IMG/VR virus record: IMGVR_UViG_3300025736_000124
Coordinates: 1 to 29,719 of that record
Strand: one strand, 5' to 3'
DNA: 29,719 nucleotides
From: a virus
The notes under the pieces are model-generated. The model did no database searches. It worked only from the letters and a program-made list of their open reading frames with translations, and had not been told where the DNA came from. Below, one piece after another: positions 16,101-23,546 of this stretch (the first letter of the stretch is position 1; each line of letters starts with the position of its first letter). The translations under genes were made by a program, and so were the position numbers.

Positions 16101-16631
16101 TTATTTTATTATTTTTTTAAATTTTGCATATATTTTTTTAAATTTTATCCCTATTTTCCCTTCCAGTTTGAATCCATTCTCTTCAATTAATGTCTTTAAT
16201 TCTTCTTTAGTCCAATTATGGTAATGGAAAGGTTCTATCATCTTCTTTTTTGGCAACGGTGAAACTATATAAAGATACAATTTCAACACACGTCTGGCTT
16301 CTTTCAACCCATTCTCAGGGAACTCTAAGTGTTCTAAAACATCTCCCATAAATGCAGAATCGAATTGTTCATCCTCAAATGGTAGTTTATATACATCACC
16401 TAGAATTATATTAACTCCTCTTTTCTTAGCTGCTTTAATAGCATAATATTCATTATCAACACCAATAGCTCCAGTCAAGTGTTCTAAAAGTCCATCACCA
16501 GCACCTATATCAAGAAAATTTTCTTCCTTTATCCATTTTACAATATTATCAATATGTTTTTTATAATTATCAGACCTATTATACCATTTAAAATGATAAC
16601 CGCCATATCTTTTATATTTTGAGAATCTCAT
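16101..16631 (-). CDS. SAM-dependent methyltransferase (Methyltransf_11-like)
   Basis: 176 aa. Motif I is NFLDIGAGDGLLEHL (residues ~39-53), then GVDNEYYAIKAAKKRGVNIILGDVYKLPFEDEQFDSAFMGDVLEHLEFPENGLKEARRVLK, all standard for a Methyltransf_11 enzyme: D after strand 2, GD at strand 3, and the acidic D..... VLEH of motif IV. The C-terminus is very basic (KFKKIYAKFKKIIK). Its ATG overlaps the TGA of the upstream glycosyltransferase-like gene (16628-16631). It is the clearest methyltransferase of the three. Confidence 0.8.
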   Translation of the reverse strand: MRFSKYKRYGGYHFKWYNRSDNYKKHIDNIVKWIKEENFLDIGAGDGLLEHLTGAIGVDNEYYAIKAAKKRGVNIILGDVYKLPFEDEQFDSAFMGDVLEHLEFPENGLKEARRVLKLYLYIVSPLPKKKMIEPFHYHNWTKEELKTLIEENGFKLEGKIGIKFKKIYAKFKKIIK

Positions 16632-17263
16632 AAGAACATTTTATTATGGATAAATTTCGCTTCTCCCCAATAAGGTAATTCTTTTAATGGTTTCTCCTTT
16701 TTATATCCTGTTCTTTGTGAAACTCCGTGTCCTGTTTTAAATGTAATTGCTGGATTACCAGTCCAAGAGTATTCATCTCTTGTTGTGAATACCAATGGCA
16801 ATGTCTTATATGGTAATTCTTTCCAATTATCAAGAGTTACTTGTTTTTCTATACTATCTATCCAGAATTTACGACCACATATTTGACATCCTTCTGAAAA
16901 ACCTTTTCTCCAAAACTTTCCTTTGTTTTTCCAATAAATATATAAGTTTGTATAACGATATACTTTGTCTTCAACTGGTGGAATAAACTTAAAGTATTCT
17001 GGTGGATATAATACATCTGATTCACAAGCTAAACAAAATTTAGTTTTAGCTGCTTTTAAACCTGTTAATAATTGTCTATAACAATTTGTATAACATACTG
17101 GTTGTTCTCCAATACATATATTATGTCCAAAATCTATAGGTTTTCTGGATACACTTATTATTTTAATACCATTAGATTGCTTTAAAATATTATCTCTTAT
17201 CTTCTTTTCAAATGATTCATCCTCATCATTTGAAGTATAAAAAATAATTGTTACGTCGTTCAT
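16628..17263 (-). CDS. Glycosyltransferase-like protein, paralogue of 14190-14927
   Basis: 211 aa. It shares with its paralogue the IISVSRKPIDFGHN motif, a helix LLTGLKAAKTKFCLACESDVLYPPEYFKFIPP and a C-terminal TGHGVSQRTG region. ESDVLY is the likely metal/nucleotide-sugar motif. It is shorter at the C-terminus and lacks the basic stretch. It follows the 28-aa ORF at 17268-17354 by 4 nt and is coupled by ATGA to the methyltransferase gene downstream. Sugar and acceptor unknown. Confidence 0.6.
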   Translation of the reverse strand: MNDVTIIFYTSNDEDESFEKKIRDNILKQSNGIKIISVSRKPIDFGHNICIGEQPVCYTNCYRQLLTGLKAAKTKFCLACESDVLYPPEYFKFIPPVEDKVYRYTNLYIYWKNKGKFWRKGFSEGCQICGRKFWIDSIEKQVTLDNWKELPYKTLPLVFTTRDEYSWTGNPAITFKTGHGVSQRTGYKKEKPLKELPYWGEAKFIHNKMFL

Positions 17264-17267
17264 TTTT

Positions 17268-17354
17268 TTATGTTTTTCTTACTAAAATACTTTTATGACC
17301 TTTTTCAAAGCCATTTCTACTATTTGGATTTTTACCTTGTTTATATTTTGTCAT
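17268..17354 (-). CDS. Tiny ORF, possible homing-endonuclease remnant (28 aa)
   Basis: ATG at 17354 opens a 28-aa frame beginning MTKYKQGKNPNSRNGFEKGH. The string NSRNGFEKGHKS resembles the linker just before NUMOD or HNH parts of homing endonucleases (compare NNNGFSKGFTPWNKG in the HNH gene at 11567-12061). It fits closely between two genes (gaps of 3-4 nt). It may be a decayed endonuclease or a real micro-gene. Confidence 0.35.
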   Translation of the reverse strand: MTKYKQGKNPNSRNGFEKGHKSILVRKT

Positions 17355-17357
17355 ATA

Positions 17358-18146
17358 TCACATTTTATCTTGTTTTGGTTTTATTTCATTTTCATAATAT
17401 TCTCTCCAAATCTTAAGAGCATTGCCCCAAGAGAATGAATTATTAGAAGGATTCTCTGTAGTTCCATTACTATGTGTTCTTGTAAAGCTTCTATGCTTGT
17501 GTGCGAACCAAGAATTACGATTAAGCATAATTCTACCTCCAGCTTTCCATGTCTTAAATACCATTTCGTGAGAATCTTGATATAAAGGACCATAATTCTC
17601 TGTTTCAAGTCTTTTTATAACCTTATCCCACCAACTCTTCTTCATAAACCAACAACTACCTTGCATAGCCATTGTTTCACTTATCATAACGTCTTTTTGC
17701 TTTTTATCTCTACTAGGCCATCTTTGGCCAGCGAATTTCATTTCACCCTGTATAACTAACTTTTCGTGTTGTACTGGTTTTATATCCATTACCTCCCATT
17801 TTTTAGGGTCTAAAAAAAATCTTGTAGCAGTAACAATCTCATTATCTTTAATATCTTTTAAAATGGTTGTATCAAATCCTTTAGCAAATAAACAATGTTC
17901 GTCTGCTCTCATAAGATAATCACCTTTAGCTACTGCAACTCCTGCATTGATAGCACCTCTCATTCCTCTATTCTTACCTAGATGTACTATCTTTAATCTT
18001 GGGTCATCTATAAACTCTGTCCAGTATCCATCTAATATAACGACTATTTCAAAATCTCCTTCAAAATTCTTTATAATAGAATCTATAGTCTTATGAAGAA
18101 ATGGGTCTTTATATGACGGTATAATTACGCTGAGTAAATTTTTCAT
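17358..18146 (-). CDS. GT2 glycosyltransferase with DxH motif (polypeptide GalNAc-transferase-like)
   Basis: 262 aa, full-length GT-A domain. Residues 1-20 give LLSVIIPSYKDPFLHKTIDSI; ILDG at 37-40; GKNRGMRGAINAGVAVAKGDYLMRADEHCLF carries the metal motif D82-E83-H84. Then come ETMAMQGSCWFMKKSWW and DSHEMVFKTWKAGGRIMLNRNSWFAHKHR. The DxH motif and the E(x)nFKTW..GG......H..R end resemble the polypeptide GalNAc-transferase group within the GT2/GT27 clan. It is paralogous to the fused enzyme at 12456-14183 but lacks its zinc-ribbon insert. It lies first in the sugar block, so it may be the initiating transferase. Acceptor unknown; the Ser/Pro-repeat proteins nearby are candidates (inference). 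Confidence 0.8.
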   Translation of the reverse strand: MKNLLSVIIPSYKDPFLHKTIDSIIKNFEGDFEIVVILDGYWTEFIDDPRLKIVHLGKNRGMRGAINAGVAVAKGDYLMRADEHCLFAKGFDTTILKDIKDNEIVTATRFFLDPKKWEVMDIKPVQHEKLVIQGEMKFAGQRWPSRDKKQKDVMISETMAMQGSCWFMKKSWWDKVIKRLETENYGPLYQDSHEMVFKTWKAGGRIMLNRNSWFAHKHRSFTRTHSNGTTENPSNNSFSWGNALKIWREYYENEIKPKQDKM

Positions 18147-18169
18147 ATATATTATAAATTAATTATTTT

Positions 18170-18379
18170 TTATTTCTTTTTTATAAGTATTAATTTCGAG
18201 TTAGTAATAAATAATCTTAATACCAATGCAATTACTGGTGAAATTTTAACATATAAATCTGATGCTTCATCTAATATACCAGGAAGGTCTAATCCTAAAT
18301 ATTTAGTTATAATAAGCAAAATTGCTATAAACAATACCCAGATTTCTTTACTCTTATAAAATGCTTTTTTAGTTGTCAT
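18170..18379 (-). CDS. Small holin-like membrane protein
   Basis: 69 aa. After a basic N-terminus (TTKKAFYKSKE) comes a hydrophobic helix IWVLFIAILLIITKYLG (residues ~13-29), a short amphipathic link LDLPGILDEASDLYV and a second hydrophobic stretch ISPVIALVLRLFI (~46-58), ending in a Lys-rich tail. Two TM segments, a length of 60-100 residues and charged ends fit small phage holins. It lies 1 nt after a 31-aa ORF and downstream of a cysteine peptidase and another TM protein, a plausible lysis cassette. No family motif proves it. Confidence 0.55.
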   Translation of the reverse strand: MTTKKAFYKSKEIWVLFIAILLIITKYLGLDLPGILDEASDLYVKISPVIALVLRLFITNSKLILIKKK

Positions 18380-18380
18380 A

Positions 18381-18476
18381 TTATTTTTCCAATTCTTTTA
18401 TTAATTTATTAATTTGTTTAGTTAAGTCTCTAAAAACCTTTGCTAAAGATTTTTTTTCTTGTTGTGTTATTGACAT
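18381..18476 (-). CDS. Short coiled-coil peptide (31 aa)
   Basis: ATG at 18476 begins MSITQQEKKSLAKVFRDLTK and continues QINKLIKELEK. The heptad-like Leu/Ile/Val spacing and high Lys/Glu content suggest an amphipathic or coiled-coil helix. It is packed 1 nt before the holin-like gene and 20 nt after the peptidase stop, which favours a real gene. The AT-rich leader has no ribosome site. Function unknown; it might act with the membrane protein downstream. Confidence 0.5.
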   Translation of the reverse strand: MSITQQEKKSLAKVFRDLTKQINKLIKELEK

Positions 18477-18496
18477 ATTATAATTTATTTATAATA

Positions 18497-19555
18497 CTAT
18501 TTATCTAATGGTTCTAATTTACCATTTAGATGTTTAACGCTATTCCAATCTTCTAAACCGACAGATGTGGGTGCTTTAAATTTACCAAGTCTACCAGCAC
18601 TATTTAGAATAGTGTCTACTTTTTCTTTATAAATTATTAGCGAATCATTTAGTCCCATACCTAACTTTTGTTCATTACCTTCAACTAATAAATACATTTG
18701 TCCATCTTTAATGCTCATATAAGTATTATTATTTATTTTTGACGTTATGTAATATTGTAAACCATACATTCCAAATTTATAATCAGAAGCAAATTTGGTA
18801 TGACCCTGACCATCTCTTTCATAATTATCTAACACTTCACAAATACCATCTTCTTTTCTTTTATTGTAGAGCATTACAGCGTGATTTGGTTTCTTGTATA
18901 CTGAAGAATTCTGATATACACCATTAACTATTGGACTACTAGTATTATAACTAACCTGTATAGGTCCATACTTTAACTGTTCTCTAAAATTAATCTCATT
19001 TACTGAAATTAATATATAATTTATTTTAAAATATATTAATGACTTTTTACTTTCATTTATTAACTCATCTGTTAAGTCTTTATAATATTCATCTATTGAA
19101 AATACTGGAGTTCTCTGTCTAAAAGGAAATGGATATTTATTATCAGCTAATATTCCAATCTTTCTCCATGCTTCTGCTACTTTAGTAAAATAGTTTCCTC
19201 TATATGGGTCTGTATCCTTATAAAATGTTCCAGAATATTTAGCTATTATTCTGTCAGATGAATTTATATCCTTGTTCTCATCATATAAATCTAATTCTTT
19301 TAGTATTTGTTTTAATAACAAGTCTTTATCTGCCATTCCTTTTAAAGATGTTTCAACACAATTAGCAGATGAATATGTACAACAAGCAAATGTATCCCCA
19401 TATAAACCTAATTGGCTTTCCCACTTAGGAATATATTTTGTACAATCTCCATCATCAAATAGAACTGTTCTTATCTCATTACTATTAGCACCTAATATAT
19501 GGTCAGATGGTCTTATTTTATCTATAAAGCCATAATTTATATTTTCTTTATTCAT
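18497..19555 (-). CDS. Papain-like (C1) cysteine peptidase
   Basis: I take ATG at 19555 (MNKENINYGFIDKIRPSDHI, 352 aa) as the start. An upstream in-frame ATG at 19621 would overlap the preceding gene by 64 nt and add an unlikely MGVWFSSFRGVDSNF. The papain-type layout is visible: Q48 ... DTFACCTYSSANCVE with a nucleophile Cys at 58/59, FREQLKYGPIQVSYN, KPNHAVMLYNK with His225, and LDNYERDG with Asn244. The N-terminal RPSDHILGA resembles the PSD/YVLG start of other phage C1 peptidases. It begins 2 nt after the coiled-coil/TM gene. Likely role: lysis or virion-associated cleavage; which one cannot be told. Confidence 0.75.
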   Translation of the reverse strand: MNKENINYGFIDKIRPSDHILGANSNEIRTVLFDDGDCTKYIPKWESQLGLYGDTFACCTYSSANCVETSLKGMADKDLLLKQILKELDLYDENKDINSSDRIIAKYSGTFYKDTDPYRGNYFTKVAEAWRKIGILADNKYPFPFRQRTPVFSIDEYYKDLTDELINESKKSLIYFKINYILISVNEINFREQLKYGPIQVSYNTSSPIVNGVYQNSSVYKKPNHAVMLYNKRKEDGICEVLDNYERDGQGHTKFASDYKFGMYGLQYYITSKINNNTYMSIKDGQMYLLVEGNEQKLGMGLNDSLIIYKEKVDTILNSAGRLGKFKAPTSVGLEDWNSVKHLNGKLEPLDK

Positions 19556-19557
19556 AT

Positions 19558-19749
19558 CTATTTTATTATAAAAAGCAAAATTGGAATCAACACCCCTAAA
19601 ACTACTAAACCAAACACCCAACTAACCTTTGCTTCAAGATGTTTAAAGTCATTAGTTAAGAATATATCAAACCTCTTATCGATATTTTCTACTTGAACTT
19701 CCAATGCTCTTATTCTTTCATTTTGTTTTCCGTTTAATAATGTTTCCAT
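19558..19749 (-). CDS. Coiled-coil plus single TM protein (XhlA-like)
   Basis: 63 aa. Residues 5-42 form a coiled coil (NERIRALEVQVENIDKRFDI ... LEAKV) and residues ~43-62 a hydrophobic helix WVFGLVVLGVLIPILLFII. This is the build of XhlA-type haemolysin/holin-helper proteins and of many phage membrane spanin-like accessories. It heads the probable lysis block before the cysteine peptidase (2-nt spacing). The strong hairpin at 19788-19818 lies upstream, separating it from the SPS-repeat gene. Confidence 0.65.
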   Translation of the reverse strand: METLLNGKQNERIRALEVQVENIDKRFDIFLTNDFKHLEAKVSWVFGLVVLGVLIPILLFIIK

Positions 19750-19787
19750 CTTATTTAATTAATTACGTTTATTATATCTTCATATGT

Positions 19788-19818
19788 TAGGAGAAGGAAA
19801 ATAAATTTCCTTCTCCTA
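19788..19818. terminator. Perfect 13-bp hairpin between virion and lysis genes
   Basis: TAGGAGAAGGAAA and TTTCCTTCTCCTA pair perfectly around a 5-nt loop. It lies 40 nt after the stop of the SPS-repeat gene and about 40 nt before the next start. No T run follows on the minus strand, so a classical rho-independent terminator is not certain; RNA end protection or processing is possible. Confidence 0.55.
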
Positions 19819-19857
19819 TACATTATTTGACTATCATCGTTTAGGTTGAACTAAATG

Positions 19858-20724
19858 TTAAGCAGATGGACTAGGTGAAATACTAGGTGAGATTGAAGGA
19901 CTTATAGAAGTACTAGGACTCTGACTAGGACTAATTGAAGAACTATAAGACGGACTTATTGAAGGACTTATAGAAGTACTAGGACTCTGACTAGGACTAA
20001 TTGAAGGACTAATTGAAGGACTAATTGAAGGTGATTCTGAGGGACTTATACTAGGACTATAACTAGGTGAAATACTAGGTGATAAAGAAGGACTTATACT
20101 TTGAGAAATACTTGGACTATAACTAGTATAATGATAGAACTCAGCACTACCTCTTATATGTTTTCTAACTTCATCCATTAATATCCAACTAATATCCATA
20201 TTATCACTGTTACCATTAAAAATGTACAATGGTAATGTAATAGCTCTCGGTACTCTATCAAAATGAGTAGCTATTATTCTTTTTGAACTTCCATTCCCTA
20301 TCAAAAACTCAACTCTATCTATTCTCCATCTTATTTCAAATGATGTAGAAGTATTTGTCCATGTTGCTTCCCATGGTATTGTTGTAGACTCGACTGTCCC
20401 GTCATCATCATAGGATCGGGCATAAAGACTTGTGCCACTAATAAAAAAATACGCAGCATTTTGATTCGGCATAGCTCTGGAATAAAGACCAAAGATACGA
20501 GAATCTCCGCCTGTAGGAGCTGTAGGTATTTGAATTTTAAATTCAAAATTACCATACATAAAAAAGTCCGTCGTATTTACTGTTACGGCATTAAATCTTA
20601 TTTTCCCATTAACTATTTCTGGATGTAATGCTGTTACTTTTACGAAGTAATCATCACCGTAACCAAATATAGTTGGGTCATAGAAGAAGTGGTATTGTTC
20701 ATCCACAAATCTTGTATCAGACAT
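19858..20724 (-). CDS. Lectin/glycosidase-like domain with C-terminal SPSx tail
   Basis: 288 aa. Residues ~1-200 are beta-rich and look like a concanavalin A-type jelly roll (FFMYGNFEFKIQIPTAP, RIFGLYSRAMP, AAYFFISGTSLYARSYDDDGT, SFEIRWRIDRVEFLIGNGSS, LPLYIFNGNSDNMDISWILMDEV), as in GH16- or LamG-like sugar-binding domains; no catalytic ExDxE is seen, so binding is more likely than cleavage. Residues 203-288 are the S-P-S-x repeat, ending SPSPSA. A 49-bp stretch at 19892-19940 is repeated exactly at 19958-20006. It lies between head genes and the lysis block. Third protein here with the repeat, this time at the C-terminus. Confidence 0.7.
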   Translation of the reverse strand: MSDTRFVDEQYHFFYDPTIFGYGDDYFVKVTALHPEIVNGKIRFNAVTVNTTDFFMYGNFEFKIQIPTAPTGGDSRIFGLYSRAMPNQNAAYFFISGTSLYARSYDDDGTVESTTIPWEATWTNTSTSFEIRWRIDRVEFLIGNGSSKRIIATHFDRVPRAITLPLYIFNGNSDNMDISWILMDEVRKHIRGSAEFYHYTSYSPSISQSISPSLSPSISPSYSPSISPSESPSISPSISPSISPSQSPSTSISPSISPSYSSSISPSQSPSTSISPSISPSISPSPSA

Positions 20725-20741
20725 ATATTTATTAATTTAAT

Positions 20742-21245
20742 TTATTTCTTTTCTTTTTTATCAGTTGTTGTTTTTTTTTTGTTATAGTCTTTTCTATATC
20801 TACCTTCTATATCTACCTTTTCCTCTTTTTCTTTAGCAAGTTTTTCAAGCATTTCCATAGCCATTTTAGGGGCTATTTCGGCAGCCATCTTTTCTGCTAT
20901 TTTCTTAACTTCTATTTTTTGTTCATGAGTTAAAGTACTAACTGGTTTACCAGTGCTTTTACCAACATGTCCATATTCGATTTTAGTAATAGTATGATCT
21001 GGTTCAGATTCTCTTCTAGAGTCTTCCCATGGATCTTCCTTATCTTTATCAGCTAAAACAAAATCTGAATTAAATGCTTTATGATTCATCATCAATTTGC
21101 ATGTTTCTTCATCATCTATATTAACCATACCATCTTCAAATCTAACATATGAACCAGGAACTGCATTTCTCCCAGTTATAGGTTCAGATGGTTGACCATG
21201 TTTTAAAACAACAAGATAATTTGTTTGTTTTGATATAAACTTCAT
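20742..21245 (-). CDS. Hypothetical protein after capsid genes (167 aa)
   Basis: Residues 1-70 are a compact beta-type region (FISKQTNYLVVLKHG, GSYVRFEDGMVNIDDEETCK); residues 105-150 are a charged helix or coiled coil (HEQKIEVKKIAEKMAAEIAP, MAMEMLEKLAKEKEEK); the end is Lys-rich. Similar small proteins follow capsid genes in several phages, but I do not recognise the family. The start at 21245 has a clear Shine-Dalgarno site (GAAGGG, about 12 nt upstream), unlike the tail genes. Possible roles are head completion or capsid accessory protein. Confidence 0.7.
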   Translation of the reverse strand: MKFISKQTNYLVVLKHGQPSEPITGRNAVPGSYVRFEDGMVNIDDEETCKLMMNHKAFNSDFVLADKDKEDPWEDSRRESEPDHTITKIEYGHVGKSTGKPVSTLTHEQKIEVKKIAEKMAAEIAPKMAMEMLEKLAKEKEEKVDIEGRYRKDYNKKKTTTDKKEKK

Positions 21246-21284
21246 ATATTTTTTCCCTTCATAATTAATTAAACTTATCTAAAT

Positions 21285-21314
21285 GAGGGGTGGTGACAAA
21301 ATGCCACCCCCCTC
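21285..21314. terminator. GC-rich hairpin after capsid accessory gene
   Basis: GAGGGGTGG at 21285-21293 can pair with CCACCCC(CC)TC at 21304-21314 around a 10-nt loop, a strikingly stable stem in AT-rich DNA. It follows the gene at 21324-22061 by 9 nt. On the minus strand it is followed by a TCATTTAG-type stretch, only a weak T tract. It is probably a partial terminator or RNA stabiliser. Confidence 0.5.
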
Positions 21315-21323
21315 AAATAAAAT

Positions 21324-22061
21324 CTATTCTTTGATTCCAACTACATTCAAGAAATTTGCAGTACTATCAGCAAGGGTTGCTGCATCTTTAACTAATACAA
21401 CTATATCATTTCCATAATTAGCTGTAATATAACCTAATCCAGATGCCCAATTTATAGTATCACCTGATCCACCCTTAACACTTAATGAACCCATTATTTG
21501 AGTTTCACTATTGCCACTAGGACTTGTTTCCCAAATTTGCATGCTATCTGCAGCTGCAGTAGCCATATCTATGATGTATTCAATTTCTTGTAAAATAACT
21601 CTATGAGAACCCTTAGGCTTTTCAGCTCCAACGTGTCTATCATAAGTTAATCTATATGCAAATTCTAACGAAACACTAGTATCTAGGTGTATATCATAAT
21701 AATTTACACCTTCTGTAGCACTTGTTGAAAGAGCTCCAGTATCTATTCCTAATTCAGAACTAGCAGTAGACATTGGTCTTAAAGCATCAAGAATCTTTGC
21801 TTCCCAAAGGGAACTAGCATTGATTGTGTCAACACAAGCACCTAAAGTACTACCAGTAGCATCTCCATAAGTAGCTGTAACTGTTGAAGAAGTTCCTGCG
21901 GAATTTGTAGCTATTAAAACTAAGTTAGTAGCTGCGGTATTAGTAACAGATGTTACTGAACCACCACCAACGTATTTAATACGTAAGGCAATAGGAGTAT
22001 CACTTGTTATTTGTCCTACAGTACCTCTTCTATTTATTTCTCTATATTCGTATGCATTCAT
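21324..22061 (-). CDS. Probable virion protein (decoration or head accessory)
   Basis: 245 aa, acidic to neutral, rich in Thr, Ser, Ala and Gly, with no membrane segment. Beta-rich stretches (ALRIKYVGGGSVTSVTNTAA, NLVLIATNSAGTSSTVTATY) are followed by a helix SLWEAKILDALRP and LEFAYRLTYDRHVGAEKPKG, then VILQEIEYIIDM. It lies directly after the major capsid gene across a structured 168-nt gap. The position and composition fit a capsid decoration or neck protein, but I do not recognise the family. AT-rich leader, no Shine-Dalgarno site. Confidence 0.6.
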   Translation of the reverse strand: MNAYEYREINRRGTVGQITSDTPIALRIKYVGGGSVTSVTNTAATNLVLIATNSAGTSSTVTATYGDATGSTLGACVDTINASSLWEAKILDALRPMSTASSELGIDTGALSTSATEGVNYYDIHLDTSVSLEFAYRLTYDRHVGAEKPKGSHRVILQEIEYIIDMATAAADSMQIWETSPSGNSETQIMGSLSVKGGSGDTINWASGLGYITANYGNDIVVLVKDAATLADSTANFLNVVGIKE

Positions 22062-22075
22062 ACATTTATTTCTTT

Positions 22076-22172
22076 CTTAATTATTGATTAAGCGGTCAAT
22101 TACCTCGTGACCTTTTCGGGCTAGAGGTCTAAGCCTCTAGAAGGGTGTGATTTTTTTTGATTCTCCACACCC
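22076..22172 (-). ncRNA. Structured intergenic RNA region after the capsid gene
   Basis: The 168-nt gap between the capsid stop (22230) and the next start (22061) holds four successive inverted repeats: GGGTGTG/CACACCC (22143-22149/22166-22172), CTAGAGG/CCTCTAG (22121-22127/22134-22140), GGTCA/TGACC (22094-22098/22108-22112) and CTTAAT/ATTAAG (22076-22081/22087-22092). None is followed by a clear T run. The rest of the gap is AT-rich with no ORF. It may be a processing, stabilising or partial termination element; the class is not known to me. Confidence 0.5.
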
Positions 22173-22229
22173 TCTCAGAGAATTATATAATATTCATTTA
22201 TAACATTTCATAACAATACAAGCTATTTA

Positions 22230-23480
22230 CTATGCAGTAACCCCTTTTAAAAGGGCACATTTAGGAGCTTGAATTCTTTGTAGACCGACTTCTGATATAT
22301 ATTGATCAATCTGACCATCAACATCATTGGCTTGAACATTAGTTTCTAATTTGGTATCACGATTGTTCATGTAGCGATACTTGAAACAATCCATATCAAG
22401 TAAGAATCCATATCCAGCATAATCTCCCATAAATAAAGGATTATGGATAAGATTAATTTTACCAAATGCTGTGACATATTCACCAATTTGCATACCATAA
22501 GTCTTTGCTAATGGTTTCATTTGAATTTGACCTCTAGCGAATTCATTGATAGCTTGTAAAACAAGACCACCGCAGAAAAATGATTTAGTAGTATCTCCAT
22601 AGGTAAATCCTTCTCGTAAGAAAGTGTTAAAGTCAGGAGCTGTTAAAACACCACCCTGATCTTGAACATAAGATCCACCTGATTCAATAAATTCTAAAAC
22701 ACCACCAGTAGCTCTTAATGGATGACCATTAGTTCCACTTATGGAATATTTCTTTTGACCATACCAAAATGCTCGTTCCAAATCTAAAGCATGTTGTGTA
22801 CCTATCTGTGCTCTTAGGAAAGGTAACTCTTTTCCACCGTATAAATCGGCTTCTTTTTCAGTACCAGAAACAGCAATTGTGGTCTTGAATATCTGAGTGT
22901 AATTGCTTTCTTTAGATGACCGTGTAGTATTAACGTTTCTTGCACCTGAATTTTCTTCATTTACATTACCAATTAGGTACATACCATCACCATCTACACC
23001 AGCAGCTGCAGCTGTAGAACCGAAGCCCCTAAGATGTAACTGTATTGTTGTAGCAGCAACAGTACCAACTACCATACATTCGCCAGTTCTGGCATTCTTT
23101 ACAATATCACCAGCTGTGAAGATGTAACCTGAGTTAGCACCAGCACCTGTTAATGTAGGAGTTTGATCTGCAGCAGTAGTATAAGTACCGCTGACTTTTG
23201 CGTAGCGTCCGCCATAATAATTTTCGAACCATGAAAATTCAGGATTTGATGTTGATTTTTTCATCAAACCAGAACCCTTCCATGCTTGTCCATCCCAAAC
23301 TTTACCAACTTGCGTTAGTAATGTTACGAGAGGATGCTTTGTCGGTTCTAAAAGAAAGATCTTGTCTACGGCGTTCACTATTAACCGTCCCTCTGCACTG
23401 GAAACTGCTGTAGTTCTTGGAGCTGCAGCAACTGTTCCAGTGTCATGAGTACTTTCGGTATAATAAGGATAACTAGACAT
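22230..23480 (-). CDS. Major capsid protein (SU10/DUF5309-like, HK97 fold)
   Basis: 416 aa. The order of elements fits the SU10-like major capsid family: N-terminal region ending in FLLEPTKHPLVTLLTQVGK, then FSWFENYYGGRYAKVSG, a beta insertion with IVKNARTGECMVVGTVAATT (like a P-domain strand), YTQIFKTTIAVSGTEKEADLYGG, the long helix region LPFLRAQIGTQHALDLERAFWYGQ, GHPLRATGGVLEFIESGG, FCGGLVLQAINEFARGQ, and an A-domain end with AFGKINLIHNPLF, AGYGFLLDMDCFKYRYM. It lies just after the scaffold-like gene. It has an AT-rich leader without a Shine-Dalgarno site, odd for a gene that must be highly expressed. I am fairly sure of the capsid role and less of the exact family. Confidence 0.85.
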   Translation of the reverse strand: MSSYPYYTESTHDTGTVAAAPRTTAVSSAEGRLIVNAVDKIFLLEPTKHPLVTLLTQVGKVWDGQAWKGSGLMKKSTSNPEFSWFENYYGGRYAKVSGTYTTAADQTPTLTGAGANSGYIFTAGDIVKNARTGECMVVGTVAATTIQLHLRGFGSTAAAAGVDGDGMYLIGNVNEENSGARNVNTTRSSKESNYTQIFKTTIAVSGTEKEADLYGGKELPFLRAQIGTQHALDLERAFWYGQKKYSISGTNGHPLRATGGVLEFIESGGSYVQDQGGVLTAPDFNTFLREGFTYGDTTKSFFCGGLVLQAINEFARGQIQMKPLAKTYGMQIGEYVTAFGKINLIHNPLFMGDYAGYGFLLDMDCFKYRYMNNRDTKLETNVQANDVDGQIDQYISEVGLQRIQAPKCALLKGVTA

Positions 23481-23546
23481 ATATTTATCTTTTAATTTTA
23501 ATTAAGTTGTTAATTTACAACTGTCTAAAAGTTATCCATCAAAAAT

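Noticed and set aside
19556-19621. Longer start for the cysteine peptidase at 19621
   Set aside because: It would overlap the preceding gene by 64 nt and the extra residues do not fit the family; the start at 19555 leaves a 2-nt gap.
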